64,000 nt of DNA. Origin: Brachionus manjavacas (Eukaryota; Rotifera; Eurotatoria; Ploima; Brachionidae). Positions 26,170 to 40,500 of this stretch are shown here, in pieces. The notes under the pieces are model-generated. The model did not search any database, had not been told where the DNA came from, and saw nothing but the letters and a program-made list of their open reading frames with translations. The position numbers were made by a program, and so were the translations under genes. The first letter of the stretch is position 1; each line of letters starts with the position of its first letter. Where the stretch lies: positions 2,423,501 through 2,487,500 of the forward strand of contig JAHQIY010000007.1 in NCBI GenBank assembly GCA_019054805.1, written 5' to 3'.

Positions 26170-28563
26170 TTACAACCTTCTCCAATCACCCTTTAAAATT
26201 CTACAAAATGTTTTCTTAAATTGTTGATTTGCCAATGCGTACATGAATGGATTTATCGGTGAATTGAGATAACACAAAAAATAGCATGAATAAAAAAAGT
26301 GATGGTATAAATTTGACTCAAAACAGTCAGGACAAAATGAGTTGTAAATACTGACTACATGCCACGGGGCAAAACAGAATATAAAGGCGCCTAGAATGAA
26401 ACTAATGGTTCTAAGAGCTTTTCGAGCTCTATTTTCGTGTTTTGTTTTGCGTTTTTGCAGTGGACGAATTCCGAATGAAGTAGTCAAGCCTGGAGTACCA
26501 GTGCCCACACTTCTACTTGTACCATGATCACCCATCTTGCTCGTTGTTTTGTCAACGGGATTTTTGTTTGAAATTTGTGCTGTGCTCGACTCGAATCCGC
26601 TGCTTAGCGCTGTTTGTGTAGACGAAGGGGTTATCTTGATGGAATTTTGCGTGCTAACCGTTAATGAAGCGCCCAGTTTGAGATGATCCTTGCTGCTTTT
26701 ATCACAAGTGGTAGATTCACTTTTAAGCTTTTCAGACTCGCTCAACAATTTGCTCTTTTCTTCTGAACTGCGATCGTTAGCTTTGTCTTCCGAAAACTGA
26801 CTGGTCAACAAGTCAAATTTGCTGGTTGCTTTCGACACATTTGATTCTTCCAGCTCGGACTTGTGCGAGTTTCGTCTGGACAGGCTATTTTTAATAGGCA
26901 CAGAAATTTTTTGCAGCAAACTTGTCCGTATGGGAGATTTGATCAAAATTCTTTCTTCTTTAATTGGCATTCGGTGTTCTCTGTCGCCAAATTGGCGTCT
27001 AGTTAGCACATAAGTTAACTCGTCATTATCGTCCTCAATAAATGGTATTTCGATTTTTTTTTCCGAATTAACTGAGATTGATTTGACAATTTTTTTCTTG
27101 TTCAAAATGGAAGACTGTTTAGTAGTGCACTGTTCTTCGAATTGGTCCTGGCTCATGACAGCTAGCGATTCTGGCCGCGGCGAAAGCAACACTTTTTGCT
27201 GCGGAATCTCGGTTTCTTTTTCGCATTTTTTTTTACAGCTACTCTTTTTGCCAGAGTCAAAATCCGAGTGGGAATCGTAGCTGCTTGAGAATTCATCATC
27301 TTTGCTCATTGTAGAAGCATAGCTATGGTTATTGGCGCCAAATGCTGTTTTTAGCGACTTTAAATTTTTCGCACCGGTTAAATTGTTAGGCAAGTTACTG
27401 CTTTTGTTCTGATCATATTTGGACGAGTCCAGTTTTTTCTTGTTCAAAATGTTATCTTTGTGTGAGTTTTTGATGAACTGGAGCTGCTTTTTTCTCGACA
27501 TGTGTTCATTCAATTTCGGGTGAGTGTCGCCCAGGTCCTCGTCGAACTCGTTGGCCGAGAGGAGTCCATTTTTGGTGTTGGCATTGCATGTTGGAATAAC
27601 AACGCCTACAAGTGCTCCAGTATTCGAAGCGCTACATCCCACCAGCGAACTCAGTTTTCGTTGTTTCTCGCGGCTCTTTTTTTCCAAGTCTTTAGCCACT
27701 TGGTAAATGAAAGAATAAAGAACTATGATAACGCACAATGTGCTCCAAAAATAGGAAAAAACGAGAGCTACCGAAAAAACTTTGTTAGAGCTCCAGGCGA
27801 CATCACAGTTTTTTGGATCGAATTCGGCTTGGGTGGCATAGGACCAGCCAAAAATAGAGGTAAAAAATAGACCAAACGGAACCAGCCAAGTGAGCATAAC
27901 CATCACAATAATTTTATTGGGAGACCGCCATTTTCGGTATTTAGCCGGAATTTTTACCGAACAAAATCGATCTATAGTAATAAAGAAAACAGTGTAAATT
28001 GAAGTTAAACAAACCGTGTAGTCTAGTGCCAGCCATAAATTGCAAATAATTTTGCCAAAAGGCCATTCTCCGATCATTAGATAAAGGGTCAAAAACGGCA
28101 TCGAAAACATGCCAATTATAAAATCGCTTACAGAGAGCGACAATATAAAGTAATTTGTGGGATTGCGGATTTGGTGGTCGAGAAAAAAAGACAACATGAC
28201 CAGCAAATTTCCGCTCACTGTTATCAAACTGGCAGAAGAGGCAAGAATACTTAGGATTATTTTCGCAGGAAAAGAGTATATTTGGTTAGGTGGACCGAAA
28301 TTGTTTGAGAATAAGTCCGAATCGTTTAAGTGTTGGGACCCATCGTCATCACTAAATATCACTTGAAAATTTGATCCTTGCTCAGAAAAGCTAAAATTAT
28401 AGTCACGCAATGCAAATTGGTCATTTAGGCTTGAGAGTTGGTTCATTTTGGCATTGACAGAGGTGAAGCAAACGAGTAAAACAACAAGAGTGGAAATTGC
28501 GCGAAAATATCCGCAGCTCGTTTTCAAGTTATTTTTTTTTCTTTTTAAAATTGAATTTTTCAT
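26170..28563 (-). CDS. mAChR-B: Rhodopsin-class GPCR, B-type muscarinic acetylcholine receptor-like
   Basis: A 797-residue, single-exon seven-helix receptor of the plasma membrane. A hydrophobic stretch at residues 20-38 looks like a signal peptide. TM1 is about 98-127, TM3 has Asp181 in LALDYTVC (the amine-binding Asp3.32), Cys174 and Cys253 fit the conserved disulphide, and TM7 carries CYLNSPINPFMYALANQQFK. TM3 to TM4 (TIDRFCSVKIPAKYRKWRS) is strongly like the invertebrate B-type muscarinic/GAR-2 group, which couples to Gi/o. The third intracellular loop is very long (about 400 residues, Ser/Lys-rich). Odd points: DRY is DRF; TM6 reads FCFAPWHVV, so Trp6.48 is Phe, Tyr6.51 is Trp and Asn6.52 is His. 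These change the classical muscarinic pocket, so ligand identity is uncertain. The start could also be the next Met at residue 40. Confidence 0.88.
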   Translation of the reverse strand: MKNSILKRKKNNLKTSCGYFRAISTLVVLLVCFTSVNAKMNQLSSLNDQFALRDYNFSFSEQGSNFQVIFSDDDGSQHLNDSDLFSNNFGPPNQIYSFPAKIILSILASSASLITVSGNLLVMLSFFLDHQIRNPTNYFILSLSVSDFIIGMFSMPFLTLYLMIGEWPFGKIICNLWLALDYTVCLTSIYTVFFITIDRFCSVKIPAKYRKWRSPNKIIVMVMLTWLVPFGLFFTSIFGWSYATQAEFDPKNCDVAWSSNKVFSVALVFSYFWSTLCVIIVLYSFIYQVAKDLEKKSREKQRKLSSLVGCSASNTGALVGVVIPTCNANTKNGLLSANEFDEDLGDTHPKLNEHMSRKKQLQFIKNSHKDNILNKKKLDSSKYDQNKSSNLPNNLTGAKNLKSLKTAFGANNHSYASTMSKDDEFSSSYDSHSDFDSGKKSSCKKKCEKETEIPQQKVLLSPRPESLAVMSQDQFEEQCTTKQSSILNKKKIVKSISVNSEKKIEIPFIEDDNDELTYVLTRRQFGDREHRMPIKEERILIKSPIRTSLLQKISVPIKNSLSRRNSHKSELEESNVSKATSKFDLLTSQFSEDKANDRSSEEKSKLLSESEKLKSESTTCDKSSKDHLKLGASLTVSTQNSIKITPSSTQTALSSGFESSTAQISNKNPVDKTTSKMGDHGTSRSVGTGTPGLTTSFGIRPLQKRKTKHENRARKALRTISFILGAFIFCFAPWHVVSIYNSFCPDCFESNLYHHFFYSCYFLCYLNSPINPFMYALANQQFKKTFCRILKGDWRRL

Positions 28564-31500
28564 TTTGTTGATGCTCAGTCACCCAATTTCCTTAATATTT
28601 GGATCAACAGTTTCGTTTAAATTTGTTTGACATTGATTTTTTCATTAAAAAATCACTTAGTTGTGAAATTGGTTGTAATCATTTTTGCATTAAATTTTGA
28701 ATCCGGTACCACTCATAAACCATTGCATCTACTAATATCTGTCTGAGTTTGTTTACTTGAATTCGCTTTTAAAGGTATTGAAATACTTAAAATTAAAAAA
28801 TTGAAAAAAAAAACAAATGCCTATGGCAAAAAATCGATTTCAAATAACAAATTTTAATTTCTATAATTTTTAGTTCTTAAGATCAAAATTAAAACAAAAC
28901 ACAATTTCGATTGATTATTAGTTTTCCCGCAGCCGATTTATGTCTAAAAAAATAATAAAATTATATCACCACTATGGTCACACGAAATTTAAACTTTAAA
29001 AGAGTTTTTTTATTTTAAAGTGACTTTGTTTCCTTACGAAAACAAATAGTAAATTAAAAACAAAATATATTTATTAAGCTGTAATTATTTAAATTTTTTA
29101 ATTAAAACACGTTTTCTAAGATGTTTTACTAAATATTGTAACCGAACATGTTTGAGATTATTTTTTTTGAAATTTATTTTTAAACTAATAATAATAAAAA
29201 GTCTCAATTCGGCTATTGTTGAATTAATGTTAAAACACTGTAACGCTAATCGGATATTTTAAAAATTTGATTTTTTAAGCTTCAATCAACTCAAATTTAC
29301 TCAAATATTGTGCGCAATTACATGTTCCAAGCATTGACGAAATTGACAAATTTTTCAGAAGATTTTTCTAATTTATGAAAGAATATTTAAAATCCTCAAT
29401 CGCCATCAGCACTTTAATTTAATTATTTCACTATGTTATAACTTTCCCTTATTAATATTAAATAATTAAATTTTGTTTTATTCTTCTTTAGGTTTCCTGA
29501 TAACCTTTTTGAAACCTATTTCTAAAATACTGCAAATGTTTCAGATAAAATTTCAATTTTTTGAAACCTTTTTTTAATTTTTTTTTCCTAAATCAGTTCA
29601 TTTTATTTTTATACCCATCTTTTGATTCTGATAAATAAAGATCTAATCAAAAAAAAACAGAACCGATTTATAGATTTAAATTTTAAAATTCAAGCATTTT
29701 TTCTTCCCAACTTAATTTAGCAACAAAATATAGAATAATCAAAAGCAAGCTTTGATTTGTTATATTTTATATGCCAAATTGGCAAATCGAGCTATAAATC
29801 TTTTTTAAATAAAAAAAAAACTTAGGCTAGTGGTGTTTAATGATTAATGTAAGCTATCAATAAACTGTTAATAAAAATGATTCGAGAGATTGCTAAACCT
29901 GCGCTTATGTAGTCGTGTTACCAAAAAAATTTTATATTGAAAATTCGAATTATCTAGGCTCAATCCAGAAGATATTAATTATATTGTAAAATCAAAGTAA
30001 TAATTTGCGCTTGCAAGGCGTTTACCTTCAACCAAGTCTTTTGGAGCAGATTAAAAGCGACAATCTACATCAATAAACAAGCAATTTTTCATCTTAAACG
30101 AATTAATAGTATTTAAGAAGAATTATCTTGACGTAACTCATTACTAATAGACATGATTTACAAATACCTAAATTTTATTAAAATTTTCAATATTTTTTTT
30201 TCGTATTTATTTTAATTTAGAGAACAAAATAAAAAAATCTATAAAATTAGGTATGGTTTTTTCCTTTAATGTCCCCTTTAAAAGGGTCAAAATTTTGAAT
30301 TGTTTAACCTAAATATGTTAAAGAATTCTTTGAATGCATTTTGTTACATAATTAATTCCAAGTTGGCTGTTGATTAAAATCAACTTTCTTTTAAAAAAAT
30401 GTCATTCTTTAAAATTTCTTATAAACAAAATTTTGCTTCTGAAAACGACGTTGAAATCTACATATGATATGTGCCCAAATGTCAAACAACAATAAGTTTA
30501 ATTATATGAGTTCTTAAATTTGAAAACAAGACTGCTAACTTAACCAGCTTAAGTAAATATTTTTAAAATTTTGATTGACTTTTCCGGATGTCGATTAGAA
30601 TTTCAAATTTTTACTTAAAATAAAGCTGGGAAAAAATTTGAAAAATTTATGATCAAATTAATTTGTTTTTTTTTTAAATAAAAAAATTGATTTTCACTGA
30701 CATTAAGACTTTTCACTCATTTTTCTAAATTTCAAAAGTTCTAATTAATTAAAGCAAATTAGGTATAATTATGTAACAGGGTACTGTATATCCCTAAATT
30801 CGACTCGATTTGACTCGAGGTGTTAGAGACAATTTTCGCGACTAACTTTTAGAAATATATAAATTTTGATTTCAAATAATCAAACCATTAATTTATATTT
30901 TTCCTTCCATTCTTCATTTTCTCTGTTTTTTGAATGTCAAACAATTTATATAAATGCTCAGAGAAATAAAGCTAGTTACTTGAAATTAATTAGTATTAAT
31001 AGCTTTTAGTTGCTATTTCAACTCTTTTCTCCTCAAAGAAATTAGATACAGAATAGAATAAAAAACGCAATTTTTTAATAACATTTTACCAAAATTTCTT
31101 AAATACAATCAGATTGATTTTAGTAATAGTTTAATTTAAACGTGTAATAATTTTTTTTTTACTTTTAACCAAAAAAGTTTTTCCAGAAACCTAAAAGTAG
31201 CCAAATTTATATAAAGCATAAAATTCAATAAAATAAAATTAAAACAAGAAACAAATTCTTTAAATATCATTTGTTCTTCTTAATTTATTTGAAACAAACG
31301 ACGTCAGCCCAAAAATGAATCAATTTTAAAACAAAATTATCTTAATTTTAAGATAGTAAACTTTAATAATTTCTCTCATTTAGCTTAATGCTACACTTAA
31401 TAATAACCTTTTTTGCTGTTTTATATTCTACCAGAGAACCATTTTATTAAAATAAGTTCAAACACTTATACAACATTAAATCACTTTTAATTGATAATCT

Positions 31501-34500
31501 ATTTAGCTTGAGCAATTAATAAGAGAACATGCTTGTTGGGAATAGCAAAATGTCAGACAGTGTTGTCAAATTTAAAGCTATTCTATTAACCATTAAATAT
31601 TCGTCCTGTGATCAAGTTTCTTTTAATTTAAGCATTTTTTATTTTTAGAATTACTAACTTTTTGGTAGATTAATTGTACTTTTTAATTTTCTCTGTTAAA
31701 TTTTTAATAAAATAATTTTCAAATATAAAATACTTGGACTACCCCTTGAAGATCAATAATTTAAAATAACTCCGACCAGGTGTCTAAATTTTAGGGACCA
31801 GGACCTTCACTTCGCAAAGTTCGTTTCTTCTAATAATTTGTCATAAAAGTTTATCTTTTTTGTTTATATTCTTTTAAAATTTGACAAAATTTTTTATAAG
31901 TTTTTTTTAGGGATGTTAAGTTTCGTGACCATTTATTTAATTTTTTTCATATTAAGATTTGTAGTTTATTTTATGAAAAAAAATTTTTACTTATGCAATA
32001 AATAATCGGAACATGAGAAGCAAAAAAGTAAAAAATGAAAAATAAGTCTGTTGTTGAATATTTTAATTTAGATAAAATTGTGCAAAATCGAAACTTGGTA
32101 AATTAAACTACCCAATAAATAAAATGTTTAATTAATAATATTGGTAAGTGAAACACAAGTATAAATTTTTTTCTTAGCTTATTTTGAAAATCAGATATGA
32201 ATAATTTTTTTTGTTCAGTAAAAATTGTCTTTCATAAGATTTCTTTATTCAAAAATAATTAATTTCAAAAAAATTTATGTCAATCTTTAGAAACATAATA
32301 AAAAAAATGATAAAAATACGCAATAAAAAGCTTTAGATTAAAAGTTTCATTTGGTAGAATTTATCATCCCACAGAAATTGAACTTCTAATCCTCTGCTTT
32401 CAAATACCTCTCAACCAAAAGATCTGATGTAAAATTTTGGCTCATCCAAAAATTTTAATAAATTTTTTCATAAACGAAATTCTAAATTTTCAAATTGGAA
32501 AATGCCTTGAAGAAAACAAATAAAACTGATAATCACTAAAATCCTTGCAGCCAGTTCGTCATCAATGATCCATCTGAAACTAAATTTTTTCTTCAGTTCT
32601 TCATTTAAAACTAATCAAAATTGTTTTGGATTAGTTTATGAAAATTTAAAAAATAGATCAATTTTGAATGTATTAATTAAAACGGTATCCTCCCAACAGA
32701 GTAGCGAAATAAATTTAAAATCTTCCAAATTTTTAATTAAAAACCCAAAGTATATAATTTCCTAATCACTAAAAAAATAAAAAATATTTTTTTTGATATT
32801 GGTTCCTTTAAATAAAAAACACGATTTTTTAATATCTTATTCCTGTTCGTAACCAAAATTAATTTTTTTCTGTTACTAAGGAGTTTTTTATTAAAAAAGT
32901 AGCATTAAACCGTAAAATTTAATTTTTTTAATTATTATTTAGCAACTTAAGCTTCATGAATTGATTAGAGTCGGTTTTTTTTCACACTGAGAATAAAGAT
33001 GAGCTTTTAAACATCATGGAATTCACAAGTTGTTTAGTTAATGCTTATAAAAACGCTTATTTATCAAATTGCATTGATTAAAATCGTAATTTTATGGAAA
33101 AAAAATACTTATATTTCATTTACAAAATAAATCGACATAGAACATTTTTCAAGGCAAATAAATAAAAAAACTACATTCCCTTGTTACTTAGGCAATTTTT
33201 TTTTAAAGTTCACTGGCAAATAGTTCAATTTTTGGTCATTTGTTAAAATTTTTCACTCGGAAATAGTTAGACATAGAGTGGTTAAGAATAAATTTTTCAA
33301 ATTTGTTCAAAATAGCTGCCAGGTTTAGGCATTTTAACAATTATGTCACAATTCCGAGCGAAAATATTTCTAATTAATCGGAAGTCTCATCAGAAAAGCT
33401 CTATTCCAATTAGCTGATTCGAAAAATTTTCCAAACTTATCCTTCTAAACACTTAGTGCTAAATTAAAAATTTAAATATCATGATAATTTATATGACTTT
33501 GTTCAGAGAGTTGAAAATTTTATCAAGCCATAAATTTTAGAAAACATTTATATTACTAATTGCCATAATCACCAGACAATTCAGCAGCTCATTTGGCTCT
33601 ATTTGAGCATTCTATAATAATCTTGTTTTATTCGAAAGTAAATACAAGTAATCATATATGACATCATTATGCCACACTCATGCACTTAGGCATACTCTAT
33701 TTAGCTCGTGATTCCAATACTATCAAATTTGATTTGTAATTAAAAGATATTCAAAAATTTTGATTAAGAATAAATGCAAACAATTCAGACAAGTAAAAAA
33801 TCCTTCCTTTCACATGAGTCAATCAAAATTTTAATGGGCGTATTGTTCTGCGCTCACTTTAGACGGAAATCTAAAAAACCAATACTCAGAATCTTTTCTT
33901 TATTGATTACAGCTTTAAATAAAAAATTCTTAGTAACTCTTTAATTAAGATCTCATTTGGAGCTCTAAGTAATTCTTAAAATTCTTTTTGGCTTTTGTTT
34001 GCCCATTCTAAAGAGTCCCGATGGAGCAAATTGCTTCCAACTTGAATATCTCATTAAGCCATGTAAAAATCTCTATGCTTTTTTTTTAAAGTGAATTCAA
34101 GTTTTGAAAATATTGCATGAAATAAATTTAATTTCAAAGAATTTTGATTACAAGAAAGTTAACAAAAATCTAAATTTGGCTATCATTAACGATTCCTTAC
34201 AAACAAACAAAGGAATTTTCTAGTTAAATCCTTCAGTCAGATACCAGAATAAAGTTATTTAAAGAACTGAGCTCTAATTAAAGCAAACTTTAAAAAATAA
34301 TTATTTTTTAATTTGAGGTAAAATAATTAATATATAACAAAAAAAGTTAAAACTATTGCTTTTTATAAACAAAAAAAAAGATTAATTTTCTTAAGTCAAA
34401 ATAACTTTTCCACCAATAAATCCGAAATCTTATTTTTCAGCGTAGAAAATAATTAATATAAAAGACGTTCATCACATTTCGAGAAATAATATGGTTTGAT

Positions 34501-37500
34501 ATATATATTATGAAATGATTGTGATTAAATGTTTTTAATTGTTTAGTATTCAGGGAAATCAAGGCTTAGTGACTAGTTGATCAAACTTTTAAACGCAAAT
34601 TTAGCAAAATTTAATTAAAAAGACCCTATAAACGTGTGTCACGTCACCTTAATTTCAAATCTCACATACTACCTTAGGGACGTCAATTATTGTTTTCAAG
34701 CGTTACATTTTTTTTAAAGCAACTTAATAAAATTTTAAAACAGTGGTTTTATCTAATTTTGATTTAGTTATTTCTTTTAAATCATTATGTGAATAAAAAA
34801 CAAAAAATTGAATTAAAAAGTTAAAGCTTAAATTTTATTCAAATAAAAAATAAGAAAACCAACGAATAATTTATTTAAACTTCAATCTAAATAAATACAA
34901 TGTCAAATTTGATTTATCCATAAAATTTAATGAAATTATAGAATCGATAAAAAAAAACTATTTTTTTTCCATCTCACTAGAATTATCATCGAAAAATAAT
35001 CTAATTAAAGATTTTAAAAAAAGGCTAAACAAATATGACAATTCCAAAAATCATAGCTGGATATTTTTCCATAAGGAGGAAATTTTTTTGAATTTTTTGT
35101 CAAAACATTGATTTAATGCGTGCTTAAGACTAATTTTGATTAATTTTGACTTCACCCTAGACTAAATTGCCAAGTATTTTACAGTTTATGCTTATTGATC
35201 CATAATTTAAATTATTACGCCTTATTTTTAGAAATGTAATTTAAATTTAAAATGGTACAAGAGCAAGATTCAAATTGAAATTTTAATTTTAATCAAAAAA
35301 AAATAAACGTTCTAGTAGATCTAATTAAAATTTACTTGGTTGGTACAAATCCGGCCAGCATGAATTTTCTTAAGCTGAAAATTGCTCGTTTTTCTAGTCG
35401 CTACCGAAATAATCAAATTGATTACCGAGTCTTTCTAGCATGTAATTAAAATGAAATAGAAAGCATAAAAAACAATTTGTTTCCCTCTTTAGACAAACGG
35501 GGAACAATTTAGAATGATTTTTCGATATTTCGACATTTTTTTTTACTAATTTACTAATGATTGAAAAAAAATAAATTAATTTGTTCAATTATTTTACATA
35601 TTAAATAAAAGTTATGAAAAAAATTCTCAGCATCGCTTTTGTTTTTTGTTCATTTTTTGGTTGTATTTTCGGGAAGGAAATAATTTGTTCAAAACTAAAG
35701 CTACATCAAATTGAAAAAAGCATAATTCTATTTTCAAATATATTAATTACAAAAATTTCTATCTCTTTTTAAAGATCATGATTTTGATGACGAAATCAAT
35801 TTGTTAAATAAATTTTAGGCTTAAATGGCGTAAATAACCATTAATTCAGAAAAAAATTATCAATTTTACTCTAACCACTATAAAATCATCCTAAGCTACA
35901 ACTTTGATAATAAATAAAATGATAAATTTAAAATTCTTTTTATTAGACTAAATATTAATTCATTTTTAATTCTTTATTTAGACTAGTCAAACCAAAAAAT
36001 TATAAACAAATCAATATCTTGTCTATAAACCAAACTTGTTATCCTGAATTTGCCAAGTTAAATTTTCAACAGTTAAATTAAAATTTCAAGCTAAATTTAG
36101 ATGATTTCTGTTCTCTATTGTCTGCTGAGAACGTCAAGCAAAAAAACTAAAATTAATGCGGAAATTTTGTAACTATAGGCGCTAAAATCATTTCCCAATC
36201 TTAAGGGAAAAGCTTTCAAGTAATTAAAAGATTCTAATTAAAGCGTTGATGCCTTTTTTTCGCTTTTTTTCCAAATTTATTCTCAATTTAAATATATAAG
36301 TGATCATTTTATTTAAAATATGATTTCTTTAGTTTGATCGTGAATCGATAAGATAACTTCTTTTATGTTATGTTTTAAGAGCCACCAAAAAACTTTGATA
36401 AACAAATTTTCTGCATTTTTTCTTGAACAAAAATCACTAGAAAATTTTTTTTATCATTTTCATTTACAAACAAAACTTTTAAAAAATATCAACTCGCATA
36501 AACTATTAAATCTCACGTATTAAAAAATTTCACATAAACATTACGTTATATATTTATTCTTTACAAATTTAAGATTTTTAAAAGACGCAAAAACCTTAAA
36601 TTTCAAATATATCCTGATGCCATAAATTATAATCATAAAAGAAATTAATTCTCATTCAGATTATTCTATTAAAAAATCTTCTCATTCAGTTCGAATAAAC
36701 ATTTTTTTTCCAAAAAAAATTATGAATTTCATGTAAATTCAAGTCTAAAATTTTATATAAAATGTCAGTTAAAATGAATTGAAAAAAAGTATCTTGATGT
36801 AATTAATATAAGCTTTGGATTGCGGTTTAATTGATTGAAGATATTTCTAAGTAATAATTTTAATTTTTGTCAATAAATCTGTCATCTAATAAATAAGATT
36901 AATTCAGTTGAGCTCTAGCCATATCCATTAGTCAAAGTCCCTGGAAAGTAGAGAAATAATAATTTAAAAATACCTTAAAAAAATTTAATTCAAAATAAAC
37001 TAAAAAACACGTAAAACTATTACGCTCCTAAACTCAGTTTAAAAGCCTTGCATCTTCTTAGATCAAGGTTAAAAAGTATAATTGTTTTTCCTAGATAATT
37101 AGGCCTTTCAGTTAGATGAACATGGTCTTTTCTAATTTAAAACTGTAATGAAAATTTAAAAAATTTCTGAGTCTGTAAATTCATTTCTTGAATTACTTAA
37201 CTTTACCAGGATCATTAGTCTGAGTTTGATTATTTATTGTTTAGGTTAAAACAAACATATACAAATTTTAGATATTATCTTACTGAAAAAAGCGTCTCGA
37301 ATATTAGCTTTGGTAAAATAGATTAAGTGATTATTTGACTTTTTTTTAAAATTAACTCATAACTCATCAGAAATTTAAGCAAACAAAATTTTTCTTTACT
37401 AATTTAAATCGTTAGTTTGTCATAAGTGATACAATAAATTCATTACATTTGAACACCCTGAATAATTTGAGATAAATTTCTTGATGAAATTAGATTTAAT

Positions 37501-40500
37501 TATCAACAGAAGCCAAAACGGCATTTAAGCTTTTATATTTGCCTTAGAATAAATATGTTTTTTTTGGCCAAAATTGGCTGCCAATTTTATTAAAGAAACT
37601 ATGTTTTCCTTGAATTTAAATTAAAAATTGTATTGAAAATTTAAATTTTTTTTCCTGAATTGGCATTAAATAAACCAAATATATAAATAGATGATTAAAT
37701 AAAATAAAAATATTCTAAGGAGTTAATAATTAAAAAGTTAGCTAAGAATAAGTTGTTTCTTATTCAAAAATATCAAATAAATATTTAAATTAAGACATAG
37801 AGTCTATTGTTTGCTCTGACCAAGATTTAATCAACAAGAAATCTTTTCGAACAATTTAAGATTTTTGAATGAAACCCTAATTAGACTAATAAACATTGGC
37901 TATAAACAAAAACCGTAAATGTTACGAATATTTTTTCTATCTTTCTCAAAAATTTATAAATAAGTTATACTGGTAATTTAATTAACTTTAGCAATAAATC
38001 ATTCATTTTGCTTGGAATATTTTGATAAACAAATTGATTTTGTTTTAAATAAAAATTTTCAATAACTTGGCCATCTAAGTCAATTTATTTAAAACTTGCC
38101 TGGTTAATAAAAAATACTGTTCAGCATTTTTAATCATCAGATATTAATAATTCCTATCAATTTTTAGATCAACAGAGTTAGGCAACGAGGTAAATTTGTT
38201 AGATAATACGATTTCATATCCGTTTAAGTTTTTTTTGATATATATATTAAAAATTGATAACAATCTATCTCTTGCATTTATTTTAAACCTTCTGGATCAT
38301 TTAAATTAATTAATTTTATGTTTGTTAAAGAGAAAATTTTAGTATTATACTTTCGGAACAGACCATAGAAACACAATTTAATGAAGCACCTTATTCACTT
38401 AAATCTATGTGGAATTCTTTCCTGATTTCAAGTTACCATGAGATTGTAAAAATATTTATTAAAAACAACTTTCAAAAGCTTGATAAAAACTTCGATTTAA
38501 TTAATTTTGATTTCAAGCAGACATTTTGATCAAAAATCATTGTAGATCAAGTGGTGAATAGTGCTCAATTCTAGTATTCTGTTATGCTGCGATTTTTTCT
38601 AAAAGATGTCTAAGTCTCTAAAAGTATAACTTTTTGGAAAAATACTTATTTTAGAATACAGCAAATGACAGCTGCTTCGAATCTTATTTAGAATTTGTTT
38701 TTCAAAAAAAATGATCATTCTTTTTGAACATTCCATGTATTTATTCACTTTTTAGATTCGATCAAATATTTTTCAAACACTCATTTTACGAAATATATTG
38801 ATCTTATTAAAAAAAAGTAAAATATTTGAGAAATTTTTCAATTTTATTGTTCTTTTGAAAGCAAAAAAACCTTAACTCAAAGATTATCTAATTTAAATAT
38901 TTTATCTTTTAAAATAATCTTTAATGTCAGAGATCTCACTTGCGTCAGTTATTATATAAATTGCTTTAGAATTTCAAATGAAAATAAATTTGATTTTGGG
39001 CTCTGAAAGAATTCGATCTATACTTGATTATTAAAAAAAATAAATTTAATAAAAATCTCAGACTAATATATCATTGAAGCATCTTAAATTTGGCTAAGTC
39101 TAAGTTTGTTGAATTTTTTTTCTTGGAAAAAACGGAAATATATAGTTATGAATAGATACATAAAAACACTTGTTGTCATGCACTTATTAAATAGACAGTA
39201 TTAATGACTAGAACAAATTTTGATTATAACTGTCTAATTGACTCTTGTACTAAGTTTTAAATTTGGAAATTCAAATTAGTGATAAGTTGAATATGCTTAG
39301 GCGAACTTGAATTAGTTGTCAAGAGCCAATTTGTCATAGAAAATTTTCTAAATTATCACTTAGTACAATAAGAATCATGGACTGAAAATTTTATTAGCAA
39401 AATTTTCAATTGTGCTTTTTTGTAATTAGTAGCTCTTTTTAAAATATTTGTTCTATCAAGTCTAATTATTAAAGTCTATGTATAAATTTAGCCATTTTTG
39501 TTTAAATAATTTAATAAAATTATGTAATAATACTTTTTTCATATCCATCGATTTATGATATAACTTTTCCGGTGTAATCCGCATTTTGAAAAATTGATTT
39601 GTCGTGTATTTTCCTGATATTTCTACTGGAAAATTTCCTCTTATTAGCGATGGTATACAATAATGAATGAAATGATGCATTGCTTTATCATGAAATAGGC
39701 TATAATAAAATAAACAATTTGAAAAATATTATTTTACCTAGAAAACTAATTTAAACATTTATCTAAAAGCCTTAGCTCAACAACGTTTATTTTTAAAATA
39801 TTAATATTAATCAAATAGTCTATTAATTAAAATCGATTTCGGAAATTGTTTTTTTAATTGCTGATAAACAATTTTAAATTTTAAAACTTTATGTTTCAAT
39901 TATTAATAAGACAAAAAATTATTTTAGTTTTATTTGATAAAAAAAGCTAGAATGTTTTTTAAAAATTTAAAAATTAGCTTTTTATTAAAAGTGGATTTAT
40001 TAAAAAGTATTTCTTCAACTATTTTAATAAATGTAGCTTAAATTTAAATTCTATTTTTTTATCAAATTAAGACTTTTAAAATTACAACAAAAATTCGTTA
40101 CCATTAAGCCAGATTCAATTTGATTTTTTTTGGATTTTAAATAATTAGAGTTTCTAAGGAAACACAATTAAGAAAAATTTAAATTTCCAATTTATTTTTG
40201 ACAATAAAAAAAGCATTACCTAATTTTAATTTTAAAATGGAAAAATAATAAATTTCCTTAATAATAATTAGATATATTGGATTCAAAAATTAACTTAAAA
40301 TATTTAATTAACCATTTAACAATACAAAATAAATCAGGAATTGGGAAACTAAAAAAAAACATAAAAATTAATCAATTTATTTTTGTAATAAAATTAAATT
40401 AAACACACGGTAATAAATTTCAATTTTTCTATTTCACTTATTGCAGCATTGTTTTAGTATCTTTTAACATTTAATAATTTTACGCTCGAATTCAAATGAC

